Positions 16,648-25,616 of a stretch of DNA of 64,000 bases are shown here, in pieces. Source of the DNA: Clostridia bacterium (GTDB lineage: Bacteria; Bacillota; Clostridia; Lachnospirales; Cellulosilyticaceae); contig JARBUI010000012.1 in NCBI GenBank assembly GCA_029239755.1, positions 37,838-101,837 of the forward strand, in the 5' to 3' direction. Each line of letters begins with the position of its first letter. Positions within the stretch are counted from its first letter, which is position 1. Below the pieces are notes generated by a model. It was not told the origin of the DNA. It saw only the letters and a list, made by a program, of their open reading frames with translations, and searched no databases. The position numbers were made by a program, and so were the translations under genes.

Positions 16648-18987
16648 TTAATGCATCTCTGTACGGCTGATCAGTTCATCTTGTGCTTTCTTGCCCATTT
16701 GAACAAAATAAGCACTATATCCTGTTACTCTTACGCATAAATTCTTATATTTTTCTGGTCTCTTTTGAGCTTCCAGTAAGTCCTCTTTACTTACTACATT
16801 AATTTGAACCTGCAGCCCTCTATCTTCAAAGAAGGTTTTGAATGCTGCCTGCAGCACTTCTAAGCCCTTTTCCCCTTTTACCGCTGATGGGTGTATCCTG
16901 ATATTTAATGGTCCCCCAGTAATGCGGTTAAATGGTATTTTTGACACTGAATTTAATAGAGCTGTTAACCCATTTTGATCTGCTCCAAGACTTGGGGATT
17001 GATTCTCGCTGATGATATCACACTTTCCTCGTCCATCCGGTGTCGCATCTATTATTTCACCCATAGTTGTAAATGCCCTGTCAGAAGACAGCGTTGGAAT
17101 GAGACTATAGGTGTACTCTTTCTTATTCACACGTTCAATTTCATCACAGTAAATATTAACTATCTGCACAGCAAAAGCATCTACCCACTCGATGTCATTT
17201 CCAAACTTCTCGCTTTTATTTTTTAGCTTCATCTGCAAATTAGGATTGTTTTGATAATTATTATTAAGGGTATCAACTAGTTCCTCCAGTGTAATCGACT
17301 TTTCATCAAAAACTAGTTTCTTAACTGCCGCTGCAGAATCAACAACTGTTGCCAGCCCGCTTGCTTGTGCAATGATGTGATGGTATTTAGTTCCTCCATC
17401 ATTCCAAGTTATTTGATCTTCTATAGTTCCTTCTAGGAAACAATCTTCAATCCTTATTCGTCCCTTATTCCACTTCTTTTCCATAGCAAAATCTTTTTCA
17501 ATAGCCTCTCTGTACTTTTCAAGCAAGAAGCGGACCTGCATTCTATAAGCATTTAAAAGATCATCCATGCTTTTCATTTCTTTTACCGGCATAGTCTTTG
17601 TTCCTGAATAAGACTGTGTCATAAGACCGATCATTCTGTCTTCCAGAGTATATAACGACTCATTACTCTCCTGATTATTATCTTGACTTAATGGATTTTT
17701 CCCCTCATTAAGGGCTAAAACTAAAGGAAGTGCCAGGTTAAACCACAATTGGCGAAGCCCGCTCTGTTTACCTGCAATATGAGGGTCGTTGCAGCCATAG
17801 AATCCGTACTCGTAAGCATCTGATTTTTCAATGCCATATTTTTGCAATGCTTCTATCATCGTCATGTCATTGTAAATAACTATCGTTGCGTTATCTCTCA
17901 TGGCATCACAGACTTTATACCAAAACGCATCTTCTATCCCGTCATAATATCTTACTACAACAAATGGATTTCTAAGCTTTAAGGCATGGGCTGCTTCAAT
18001 AAACAAATGAGAGACTTCATTTACCCCTGGCTTATGTCCTTCTAGGAGCCCTCCTATAATAATGTAATTAGGATCATCATAGGCTACTTCTAAGCTATAT
18101 AATACGGCCTCATTTTCCTGTGACATATGATCCGTTGGTGCCATAATTTCATTATTTTTATAAAAGAATTCAATAATGAGGTTAAGTGCCTCTTTTCTCG
18201 TAAGAATTCCTTTTTCTATATCTGCCTTAAAGAAAGGATATAAATACTGATCCATGCGGCCATAGTCTAAAACGCCGCAGCCTGCGACCTTCATAAAAAC
18301 TAAAGTAATAAACCATAGTAACTGAAGCGCTTCATAGAGATTTCTAGGAGCATTATAACTAATGTGTCTGCACGCATCTTCCATCCTTCTTAATTCATTT
18401 TTTCTAGTTTCACTGCTGCATTTTTCTATTTCTCCCCCGACACATTCAGCATATCTTAAAATAAATTGGCTGATTGCATCGTAACAGATGATTGCCCCTT
18501 CCAAAAACTCTGTTTTACTCATATCATCCGTTTCTTTTATTTGCTGTAAAGATATTTCAGCTTTTTGTTTAAACTCCCCTAATCCTTTGGTTAGCATATC
18601 TTCCCAAAGAAGGCCTATGTGTCCAAAGGAATAAAACCAAGGGGCTCTTCTTTTAAGCCATCCATAGGAGTAAAACCAAGAAATTTTTTCTTGTACTTCT
18701 TCTAATGGAATGTTCCACCAGTTATCTGTCAGAGCAGCACCAATCTTATATTCCTCATCTGTTGGTAGTACTTCTTTAACTGATCCAATCAGCTTTTCTT
18801 CAGGCTGAATGAATACGGATATATTTTTAAGAATGTATTCCAGTGTTTTCCCATAACGAGGAGCATAAGAAAGCTCTTCGAATAGTGGCTCACTTTCTAT
18901 TAAATACTGGATACGCTCATAAAAAGTCAGCCTATAATCCTTATCAAACCATTGTTCGATTTTATTTTTTATTCCTTCTGATACCAT
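16648..18987 (-). CDS. Glycyl radical enzyme of the pyruvate formate-lyase/diol dehydratase family, substrate unknown
   Basis: 779 residues from the ATG at 18987, which has a GGGAGG site; an upstream ATG at 19002 overlaps that site. The C-terminal glycyl radical motif is VRVTGYSAYFVQMGKKAQDE, with radical Gly756. The thiyl-radical cysteine is Cys399 in YGFYGCNDPHIAGKQ. Characterised dehydratases and C-X lyases of this family (glycerol, propanediol, hydroxyproline, choline, isethionate) carry Cys-x-Glu here, whereas this protein has Cys-Asn-Asp. The conserved GH near residue 122 (FSFGHIGLLWEDML) and DYGRMDQYLYPFF are retained. It lacks the Cys-Cys pair of true pyruvate formate-lyases. It is 18 bp or so from its activase, in an operon with a sugar importer, FGGY kinase and two polyol dehydrogenases. 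That points to radical dehydration or cleavage of a sugar-derived polyol. No microcompartment shell genes are present. Confidence 0.93.
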   Translation of the reverse strand: MVSEGIKNKIEQWFDKDYRLTFYERIQYLIESEPLFEELSYAPRYGKTLEYILKNISVFIQPEEKLIGSVKEVLPTDEEYKIGAALTDNWWNIPLEEVQEKISWFYSYGWLKRRAPWFYSFGHIGLLWEDMLTKGLGEFKQKAEISLQQIKETDDMSKTEFLEGAIICYDAISQFILRYAECVGGEIEKCSSETRKNELRRMEDACRHISYNAPRNLYEALQLLWFITLVFMKVAGCGVLDYGRMDQYLYPFFKADIEKGILTRKEALNLIIEFFYKNNEIMAPTDHMSQENEAVLYSLEVAYDDPNYIIIGGLLEGHKPGVNEVSHLFIEAAHALKLRNPFVVVRYYDGIEDAFWYKVCDAMRDNATIVIYNDMTMIEALQKYGIEKSDAYEYGFYGCNDPHIAGKQSGLRQLWFNLALPLVLALNEGKNPLSQDNNQESNESLYTLEDRMIGLMTQSYSGTKTMPVKEMKSMDDLLNAYRMQVRFLLEKYREAIEKDFAMEKKWNKGRIRIEDCFLEGTIEDQITWNDGGTKYHHIIAQASGLATVVDSAAAVKKLVFDEKSITLEELVDTLNNNYQNNPNLQMKLKNKSEKFGNDIEWVDAFAVQIVNIYCDEIERVNKKEYTYSLIPTLSSDRAFTTMGEIIDATPDGRGKCDIISENQSPSLGADQNGLTALLNSVSKIPFNRITGGPLNIRIHPSAVKGEKGLEVLQAAFKTFFEDRGLQVQINVVSKEDLLEAQKRPEKYKNLCVRVTGYSAYFVQMGKKAQDELISRTEMH

Positions 18988-19020
18988 GATTCTACCTCCC
19001 ATTACAATAGGCTAAAAGAG

Positions 19021-19917
19021 TTAAACAATAATTGCTTTTATATTCTTTTTTGTAAAACAATCTTTTAATGCTGTCATTCTTTCATTTGTTGGCGTTTCGA
19101 ATACTCTGCTCTCTTTACCAAGATATCTGCTTTTTTCCATACCAAAGCTATGATATGGAAGAAGTTCAACTTGTTTTAATCTTCTAAAGCTATTTAAAAA
19201 GGTTGCCGTTGCGCTCATGTTTGCGTGTGTATCATTTACTCCCATAATGACTGGAATTCTTACAATGATATCCACATCTTCTCTGGATAACTTTTGAGCG
19301 TTATCAAGTATCTGCTCATTGCTTACCCCTGTATAGTATTGATGAACCGTATCATCCATACATTTTAAATCTAACAGTACTAAATCTGTTACTTGGAATA
19401 TATCTTTTACCTCATCCCATTTTACGTTAAGGGCTGTATCAAGAGCGTTATGAATACCTTTTTCTTTTGTCTTTGTAAAAATATCCTTAACCCATTCTTT
19501 TTGCAGAAGGGCCTCACCTCCCGAAATAGTTAGTCCTCCTCCAGAGTTCTTATAGTATTTCAGGTCTTTAAGTGCAATATCCACTATTTCATCTGAATCA
19601 ATATCCCGTCCAATAAGTTCAAGAGCTCCGTGTAAACATGAATCTGCGCATGCCCCACTTATATCGCAATAGTTTCTGTCAAATCTTTTTATTTTATTAT
19701 CTGTCGTATCACCCAAAGAGGTTGAACAAGCTTTCACACATTTTCCGCACGAAACACAATTTTGTTCATAGAACATCATTTCTGGTTTTGTATTCTGTGT
19801 TTCGGGATTATGACACCACATACACCTTAGGTTGCAGCCTTTTACAAACACGGTTGTTCTGATTCCTGGCCCGTCACTAACAGAAAAACGTTGTATTCTG
19901 CTGATTAACCCTAACAT
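19021..19917 (-). CDS. Glycyl radical enzyme activase (radical SAM)
   Basis: 298 residues. It generates the glycyl radical on its partner enzyme by reductive cleavage of S-adenosylmethionine. The radical SAM cluster motif is C28-x3-C32-x2-C35 (GCNLRCMWCHNPE), and the SAM-binding GGE motif is LTISGGEALLQ. The ferredoxin-like insert has Cys54/57/60/64 complete. The second set is Cys84, Ser87, Cys90, Cys94, so one of the four expected cysteines is Ser and the second auxiliary cluster may be altered or absent. The gene is immediately upstream of the glycyl radical enzyme it should activate and downstream of the ureidoglycolate-lyase-fold gene. Confidence 0.93.
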   Translation of the reverse strand: MLGLISRIQRFSVSDGPGIRTTVFVKGCNLRCMWCHNPETQNTKPEMMFYEQNCVSCGKCVKACSTSLGDTTDNKIKRFDRNYCDISGACADSCLHGALELIGRDIDSDEIVDIALKDLKYYKNSGGGLTISGGEALLQKEWVKDIFTKTKEKGIHNALDTALNVKWDEVKDIFQVTDLVLLDLKCMDDTVHQYYTGVSNEQILDNAQKLSREDVDIIVRIPVIMGVNDTHANMSATATFLNSFRRLKQVELLPYHSFGMEKSRYLGKESRVFETPTNERMTALKDCFTKKNIKAIIV

Positions 19918-19953
19918 AATACCCCCCCTTTTCCTAGCTGAGATAATACCTGG

Positions 19954-20430
19954 TTATTCCTTCACAAGTTTATATTTATCCTGCAGCTCTTCAAGAATTA
20001 AATCATTAGCCCCAGTCTGATCTTTGAAAATAATAAGGTTATCAACATCACCCTCTACTGGGTAAGGAATAAAGTGTCTTACGCCTTTATTTAGAACAAC
20101 ACCTTTTGTCCCTTCTAAATAAAATGCTTCTATTTCATCTTCAATAAGCACACCTTTTTTTGCAACAACAATGATCTGATCTTTACCTCCTAAAGGAATG
20201 ACAGCTTCCTCAGTATCATTGTGATACTCTAACTTTTCAACAATCAGTTCCCTTGTTTTAGCTCTAAGAATGTTAACACTTACCCTGTCTATTCCTTCGA
20301 AAACTGCAAGGTTTTCCCACCAGCCAAAGTTTGAATCCCCACCGTTTTGCTCAAAATAATCAGTTGATAAAATAACTCCATATTCTTTAAAATTATCCTG
20401 GGTCAATTTTTTAACTTGTAAGTTTTTCAT
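19954..20430 (-). CDS. Ureidoglycolate lyase (AllA)-fold protein of unknown role
   Basis: 158 residues from the ATG at 20430. A GTG 15 bp upstream sits on the GAGGAGGG ribosome binding site and is rejected. The pattern (FKEYGVILS near the N-terminus, ENLAVFEG, VSVNILRAK, then EAVIPLGGKDQIIVVAK and NKGVRHFIPYPVEGDVDNLI) follows the cupin-like AllA family, which releases urea from ureidoglycolate. No other purine or allantoin genes are nearby. Its place in a sugar operon between an FGGY kinase and a glycyl radical activase suggests a lyase or isomerase step on a sugar acid or a product of the radical enzyme. The fold call is moderate, and the function is unknown. Confidence 0.6.
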   Translation of the reverse strand: MKNLQVKKLTQDNFKEYGVILSTDYFEQNGGDSNFGWWENLAVFEGIDRVSVNILRAKTRELIVEKLEYHNDTEEAVIPLGGKDQIIVVAKKGVLIEDEIEAFYLEGTKGVVLNKGVRHFIPYPVEGDVDNLIIFKDQTGANDLILEELQDKYKLVKE

Positions 20431-20466
20431 AAATACCCTCCTCACTTTAATGTCTCTAAAATGCTA

Positions 20467-22002
20467 TTACCCTCTATTGTTTAGCTGATAAATTTTCTTA
20501 TAGATAGGTTCCATTGTCTGTATCATTTCTAAATACACATTTGCATACTCCTGATAAATCTTTGTATTTTTCTCATTAGGCTCAATGCAGTTCTTTGTAG
20601 TAACAAATGATTTAGCTGTTTGTTCCATATCTTTGTAAATGCCTACTCCGTATCCTGCACATATAGCAGAACCTAGTACACCTACTTCAGTTCTTGAAAC
20701 CTGAACATATGGGATGCCTAAAACATCAGCTTTTATTTGATTAAATAATTGGCTTTTGCTGCCTCCCCCTATTACTCTTACTTCCTTAAACTGCATATCT
20801 TTAAATAATTCTTTTTCAATAGATAAATAGTAATAGTATTCATACGCAATTGCTTCCATCATGCTTTTATAAAAGTGCTTTCTTTCATGTCCCCAGCTAA
20901 AGCCTGCCCAAGTCCCTCTTATTTCATTGTTATAAGGATAGTTTCTGCCTCCTAAATGAGGAACAAAAAGAAGTCCGTCAGTGCCTGGCTTTACATCTTT
21001 GGCTTCTTCATTAAGCATATTATAGGCTTCTTCTAACTGCTCTTTTGTAGGCTTAACAATGCCGTCTCTAAACCAGCGCAGGCATAGACCCCCGCCTCCG
21101 ATATACGCATGAGGAAACCAAAGTCCTTTAGATGCTGCTTTTGGAAACAGCAGTGTTTTATGTTTTAAATCTGGATTAAACTTATCTACACAGCAGGCAA
21201 AAACACTTGCAGTTCCAGCTACATCAACAATAAGCCCTGGTTCAACAAGTCCTGCTCCTAAAAAGCCGGCTGCCTGATCTCCCATGCCCGCTACTATAGC
21301 TGTTCCTGTTGTTAAACCACATGCATTAGCCACATCCTTGGTTAATGTACCTATTACCTTCCATGGCTCAACAATCTCGGGCATTTTTGATTCTTCAATA
21401 TCAAACGCTTTTAAAAGTTTTTCCGACCACTTAGTAGTCGCTGCATCATAGAGTCCAGTGAAATGAAGATAGGTGTAATCTATAAATGCATCTTTCCCTT
21501 TTAAACCTGCCAATTTCCCTGCTACAAAGGCCGCTGGCTGTATGAACTTATCAATTCTGGCATAAGTTTCAGGTTCTTCATTTTTCCACCATAATATTTT
21601 TGCACAATGAGCTACTGTTGACGGAAGTCCAGCAGTTCTCATGACTTCTTCTTCAAAGTTTTGCTTAATATACTCTACATACTTGCTGCAGCGATTATCA
21701 AGCCATGAGTCATATCTTGTGACAGGCTCATAGTCAGCGTCGATGCCTAATATACCAGCCATTTGACCATCAATACAAATCGACTTGACATCTTTAGGAT
21801 TTATATTTGTTTTGCTTACTATATCTCTAATAGTCTGCACAGTTGTATCGTAAAACTCTTCCGGGTTCTGTTCTACCCAACCTGGTCTTGGGTAATACAA
21901 GTTGCTTTCTATATAACTTTCTGCTAAAAGATTACCTTCTTCATCGAAAATTGCTGCTTTGGTTCCTGTTGTTCCTATATCTATACCAATTAATGCCTGC
22001 AT
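20467..22002 (-). CDS. FGGY-family carbohydrate kinase of the glycyl-radical operon
   Basis: 511 residues. The N-terminal phosphate motif is IGIDIGTTGTKAAIFD. Further motifs are PGWVEQNPEEFY, CIDGQMAGILGID, the central VAGMGDQAAGFLGAG and the C-terminal VIGGGSKSQLFNQIKAD. All ATP-site elements of an active kinase are present. It belongs to the xylulokinase-like branch but is clearly different from the xylulokinase at 44823. It lies between the second permease (46-bp gap) and the AllA-fold gene, so it is co-transcribed with the importer. It probably phosphorylates the imported sugar or a ketose made by the operon dehydrogenases. Confidence 0.88.
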   Translation of the reverse strand: MQALIGIDIGTTGTKAAIFDEEGNLLAESYIESNLYYPRPGWVEQNPEEFYDTTVQTIRDIVSKTNINPKDVKSICIDGQMAGILGIDADYEPVTRYDSWLDNRCSKYVEYIKQNFEEEVMRTAGLPSTVAHCAKILWWKNEEPETYARIDKFIQPAAFVAGKLAGLKGKDAFIDYTYLHFTGLYDAATTKWSEKLLKAFDIEESKMPEIVEPWKVIGTLTKDVANACGLTTGTAIVAGMGDQAAGFLGAGLVEPGLIVDVAGTASVFACCVDKFNPDLKHKTLLFPKAASKGLWFPHAYIGGGGLCLRWFRDGIVKPTKEQLEEAYNMLNEEAKDVKPGTDGLLFVPHLGGRNYPYNNEIRGTWAGFSWGHERKHFYKSMMEAIAYEYYYYLSIEKELFKDMQFKEVRVIGGGSKSQLFNQIKADVLGIPYVQVSRTEVGVLGSAICAGYGVGIYKDMEQTAKSFVTTKNCIEPNEKNTKIYQEYANVYLEMIQTMEPIYKKIYQLNNRG

Positions 22003-22048
22003 GTATTCACCTCTCTCTTACTTATAAAAACTAGGTAATATTTTTCTT

Positions 22049-23038
22049 TTAGGAATTTCCAGATTTACTTACCCTTGCTGTTTGTGACTGAGCAACAACA
22101 ACACCTAGTAAAATAGCTCCCATTAAAATATTTTGCCACCATACATTTAAATTACCCTGCATATTAAACATGTTTTGAATAATTCCAGTGATAAGAACGC
22201 CATAAAGCGTACCAGTAAACTTGCCGACTCCCCCTGTTATAAGAGTCCCCCCAATAACAGTAGCTGCTATGGCTGTTAATTCCCATCCTTCCCCAGCTAC
22301 TGGCTGCCCAGCACCTAACCTTGATGTTAAAATAACTCCTGCGAATGCTGATAGTGCACCGCTTATTGCATAAACCACTATCTTAATATTATGCACTTTT
22401 AGTCCCATCATTTTTGAAGCTTCTTCGTTGCCTCCAACAGCATATACATGACGGCCGAACTTAGTTTTTTTAGACACTAGTACTGCTGCTATGATTGCTA
22501 AAACGAATAGTATAGAAGGAATAGGAATACCTGCAACATAACCTCTGCCTAACTGAATAAATCCCGGGGATGCTGAGCTCGCTCCAACTGATAACTCTCC
22601 AGTTACAATATACGCTATCCCCCGAATACCAAGCATCGTTGCTAAGGTCGCGATAAATGGAACTATCTTTAATTTTGTTACTAATATACCATTAGTAACT
22701 CCAAAAGCAATACCAATGAGAACTGGAATGATGATAGAAACTCCGATTCCATAAGGAGAAACTTTTGCTGCTACTACTCCTGCTACGGCCAAAGTAGACC
22801 CTACTGATAAATCAATACCGCCTATTAAGATAACAAAGGTCATTCCAATGGCTACAAAGCCTAACATACTGACTTGTCTTAAGACGTTTTTAAAGTTCAG
22901 CAGTGTAAAAAACTGATCGTATTTAAAAGTTGCAAAAAGAAATAGGACGATGAAAGTAATGAGAGCCCCTTCTCCTTTTAAAAACTTCTTATAGTCAAAT
23001 AATTTAATTTTGTTTGTTACTGCATTTACTATGTTCAT
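22049..23038 (-). CDS. Sugar ABC transporter permease, YjfF/RbsC-like (second)
   Basis: Integral membrane subunit, 329 residues, about ten hydrophobic segments. Motifs: FVILIGGIDLSVGSTLAVAG, VYAVGGNEEASKMMGLKVH and AATVIGGTLITGGVGKFTGT. It is paired with the permease at 23054-24019, 15 bp upstream. A binding protein, an ATPase and two different permeases in this order match the YtfQ-YtfR-YtfT-YjfF galactofuranose importer of E. coli. Confidence 0.9.
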   Translation of the reverse strand: MNIVNAVTNKIKLFDYKKFLKGEGALITFIVLFLFATFKYDQFFTLLNFKNVLRQVSMLGFVAIGMTFVILIGGIDLSVGSTLAVAGVVAAKVSPYGIGVSIIIPVLIGIAFGVTNGILVTKLKIVPFIATLATMLGIRGIAYIVTGELSVGASSASPGFIQLGRGYVAGIPIPSILFVLAIIAAVLVSKKTKFGRHVYAVGGNEEASKMMGLKVHNIKIVVYAISGALSAFAGVILTSRLGAGQPVAGEGWELTAIAATVIGGTLITGGVGKFTGTLYGVLITGIIQNMFNMQGNLNVWWQNILMGAILLGVVVAQSQTARVSKSGNS

Positions 23039-23053
23039 CTGCTCACCTTCTTT

Positions 23054-24019
23054 CTATTTATCTCTGCGTGCCCAGAGTGCCAGAATGATTACTATTGCTT
23101 TTAGAACTAAAGAATAGGTATAAGGAATATTATTCATATTTACCGCTACAGTAATAATCTGAATAATTAAAACCCCAAAAATAGTACCGATAACGTTTGG
23201 CCTGCCGCCATTCATTGGTGTTCCACCAACTGCAACAGCAGCAATGGCATCCAACTCCATCAATTTTCCTATTGCATTAGCATCTGCTGCTGACAAACGT
23301 GCTGTCTCAATAATACCTGCAAAACCAGCAAGCGTTGCTGAAATCATATAGATACTTATTGTAACCATAAACGTATTGATTCCAGTTAATCTTGATGCTT
23401 TGTAGTTGTCCCCCATAGCCTGAACATATCGCCCAAAAGACATTTTATTAGCTATAAAATAGACAGATGCTGAAACAATGATCATGATGAATACTTGTAT
23501 AGGCACACTGCCTCCAAACTTATAAGTTCCAAGAAAAGAGAATGCCGGTTCGTTAAAATTTAAAAGCTGAGAATCGTTAATAACCTGAGCAATTCCTCTT
23601 ATACCAATCATCATAGGTAATGTTACAATGATAGGCTGTATTTTAAATCTCGCAATGATAAAGCCAATAAATACCCCGCATACAGCTGAAATAAGTAAAC
23701 CCAAAATAACAGCTGGAACCACTCCGAATCCCAAGGATTTGGCTGTTACAATAGATGATATAGCCATAACAGATCCTACTGAAATATCTATGCCGCCTGA
23801 TGCAATAACTAAGGTCATGCCAAGTGCTGTTAAAAGAATAGTAGTCATCTGAATGAGTATGTTCCACATTGTATTAACATTAGCAAAGTTTGGTGTAAAT
23901 ATCGCATTAACAGCAATAAGTAAAACTAATAGTATAGGTGTTGCGTATTTATTAAGTAATAGTTTCCAGTCTCTGTCTTGATTCACATTTACACTGGATT
24001 TTTTTGTAATTGTCTTCAT
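23054..24019 (-). CDS. Sugar ABC transporter permease, YtfT/RbsC-like (first)
   Basis: Integral membrane subunit, 321 residues. Motifs: LVIASGGIDISVGSVMAISS, YVQAMGDNYKASRLTGINT and AVAVGGTPMNGGRPNVIGT. It starts 27 bp after the ATPase stop and is followed closely by its partner permease. The pair should form a heterodimeric channel for the YtfQ-like receptor at 25617-26642. Confidence 0.9.
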   Translation of the reverse strand: MKTITKKSSVNVNQDRDWKLLLNKYATPILLVLLIAVNAIFTPNFANVNTMWNILIQMTTILLTALGMTLVIASGGIDISVGSVMAISSIVTAKSLGFGVVPAVILGLLISAVCGVFIGFIIARFKIQPIIVTLPMMIGIRGIAQVINDSQLLNFNEPAFSFLGTYKFGGSVPIQVFIMIIVSASVYFIANKMSFGRYVQAMGDNYKASRLTGINTFMVTISIYMISATLAGFAGIIETARLSAADANAIGKLMELDAIAAVAVGGTPMNGGRPNVIGTIFGVLIIQIITVAVNMNNIPYTYSLVLKAIVIILALWARRDK

Positions 24020-24046
24020 CTTTTCACCTTCCTTTCTTTATGCAAA

Positions 24047-25555
24047 TTATTTGCCGCCCTCAGCAATTGAATTCATAATAGCTTCTTCGCCAATTTCTTC
24101 TGCATATAATTCTCCTGCTTTCTTACCATCTCGTATAACTGCTATTCTGTCACAGGCATGCATTAGTTCCTCTATCTCAGATGAAACCATAAGTACGCTG
24201 ATATTATCTTCTGCTAGTTTTTCTATTAAATCTAATATCTCTGTTTTAGCCCCAACATCAATCCCCCTAGTAGGTTCATCCAAAATGAGCAGCTCCGGAT
24301 TCATGCATAACCATCTTGCTAAAATAACTTTTTGCTGATTGCCTCCGCTTAAGTTCCTAACGGCTTGATTCATATGAGGCGTTTTAATCTTAAGTGCCTC
24401 TATATACTTGTTTACTATTTTTTCTTGTTCTTTTTTTGAAACGACACCCATTTTTGTAAGTCTAGGGAGCATTGCTAAAGTAATATTTTCCTTAACGGAC
24501 ATATGGGGTATAATTCCCTCTACTTTTCTATCTTCTGGGCAAAAGCCTAATCCTGCTTTTATTGCATCTTTTGGCAGATTAAGTTTAACCTTTTTGCCAT
24601 TAATATAAATATCACCACTTTGAGGGGCATCTGCTCCAAAAATCAGCCTTGCAAGTTCTGTTCGCCCTGCACCAAGTAAGCCTGCAAGCCCTAATACCTC
24701 GCCTTTTTTTACTTCAATATCAATTCCTCTTACTTTTGGTTCGCGCACAATATTTCTTGTCTCAATAATATTTTCATTACTCATTTTATCTTTGCTGTAG
24801 CTTTTTTTGCGCGATACAATTTTAGATGCATCTCTTCCAATCATCATAGAAACTAACTGTAATTTTGTAATATCCTTTATAGCTGAATAGCCAACCCTTT
24901 CACCATCTTTTAAAATAGTGATCGCGTCACATATTTCAAAAATTTCATCTAGTCTATGGCTGATAAATATAACTGAAATGTCTTGTGCCTTTAGTTTCTT
25001 AATAACATTAAAGAGGACCTTTACTTCTTTTTCATCTAATGAAGAGGTAGGTTCATCCATTACAACTAACCTGGCATTAATAGATATAGCTCTTGCTATA
25101 GATACCATCTGCTGAATCGCTGTACTTTGCTGACTTAGTACGCCTTTTACATCTACCTTAATACCCATATCCAGCAATATAGCTTTTGCCTTCTCTTCTG
25201 TAGCTCTCCAGTCTATCATACCGTTTTTCATAATCTCTCTGCCGAGAAAAACATTTTCACAAATACTTAATTCAGGAATTAAGTCTAATTCCTGATAGAT
25301 TGTACTAATACCACATTTTTGAGCTTGCAGCGTAGTGTTGGTAAAGATCTGTTTACCTTCGAAGTAAATTTCTCCCGAGTCCTCCACGTGAACTCCGGTT
25401 AATACTTTGATTAACGTTGACTTACCTGCTCCATTTTCTCCCATGAGTGCATGTACTTCACCTTTTTTTACTTCTAAGTCTACTCCTTTTAATGCCTTTA
25501 CCCCTGGGAAGTTTTTGCTGATATTTTTCATGTGCAGCAATATACGTTCATCCAA
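24047..25555 (-). CDS. Sugar ABC transporter ATPase, YtfR/RbsA-like
   Basis: Double nucleotide-binding-domain ATPase, 502 residues. NBD1: Walker A GENGAGKST, Walker B VVMDEPTSSLD, signature region LSQQSTAIQQMVSIARA. NBD2: LLGAGRTELARLIFG (no Walker A Lys, usual for this family), signature LSGGNQQKVILARWL, Walker B ILDEPTRGIDVGAK. It lies 61 bp after the receptor gene, with a hairpin in the gap, and upstream of two permeases. It energises uptake of the operon's sugar. Confidence 0.93.
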   Translation of the reverse strand: MDERILLHMKNISKNFPGVKALKGVDLEVKKGEVHALMGENGAGKSTLIKVLTGVHVEDSGEIYFEGKQIFTNTTLQAQKCGISTIYQELDLIPELSICENVFLGREIMKNGMIDWRATEEKAKAILLDMGIKVDVKGVLSQQSTAIQQMVSIARAISINARLVVMDEPTSSLDEKEVKVLFNVIKKLKAQDISVIFISHRLDEIFEICDAITILKDGERVGYSAIKDITKLQLVSMMIGRDASKIVSRKKSYSKDKMSNENIIETRNIVREPKVRGIDIEVKKGEVLGLAGLLGAGRTELARLIFGADAPQSGDIYINGKKVKLNLPKDAIKAGLGFCPEDRKVEGIIPHMSVKENITLAMLPRLTKMGVVSKKEQEKIVNKYIEALKIKTPHMNQAVRNLSGGNQQKVILARWLCMNPELLILDEPTRGIDVGAKTEILDLIEKLAEDNISVLMVSSEIEELMHACDRIAVIRDGKKAGELYAEEIGEEAIMNSIAEGGK

Positions 25556-25579
25556 CTTAAGCCCCTCCTTTCATTTATA

Positions 25580-25604
25580 AAGAGAGGATTTTATCTCCTC
25601 TCTT
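25580..25604 (-). terminator. Intercistronic hairpin after the YtfQ-like receptor gene
   Basis: 9-bp stem AAGAGAGGA/TCCTCTCTT with a 7-nt loop. It is followed on the minus strand by TATAAATG and then the ribosome binding site of the ATPase. It is probably a partial terminator or 3' stabiliser that keeps the receptor in excess. Confidence 0.65.
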
Positions 25605-25616
25605 AAGTCACAATTT

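Noticed and set aside
16648..18987. Annotation of the glycyl radical enzyme as pyruvate formate-lyase
   Set aside because: It lacks the adjacent Cys-Cys pair of formate-lyases and instead has a single Cys in a dehydratase-like motif; the operon also has no formate genes.
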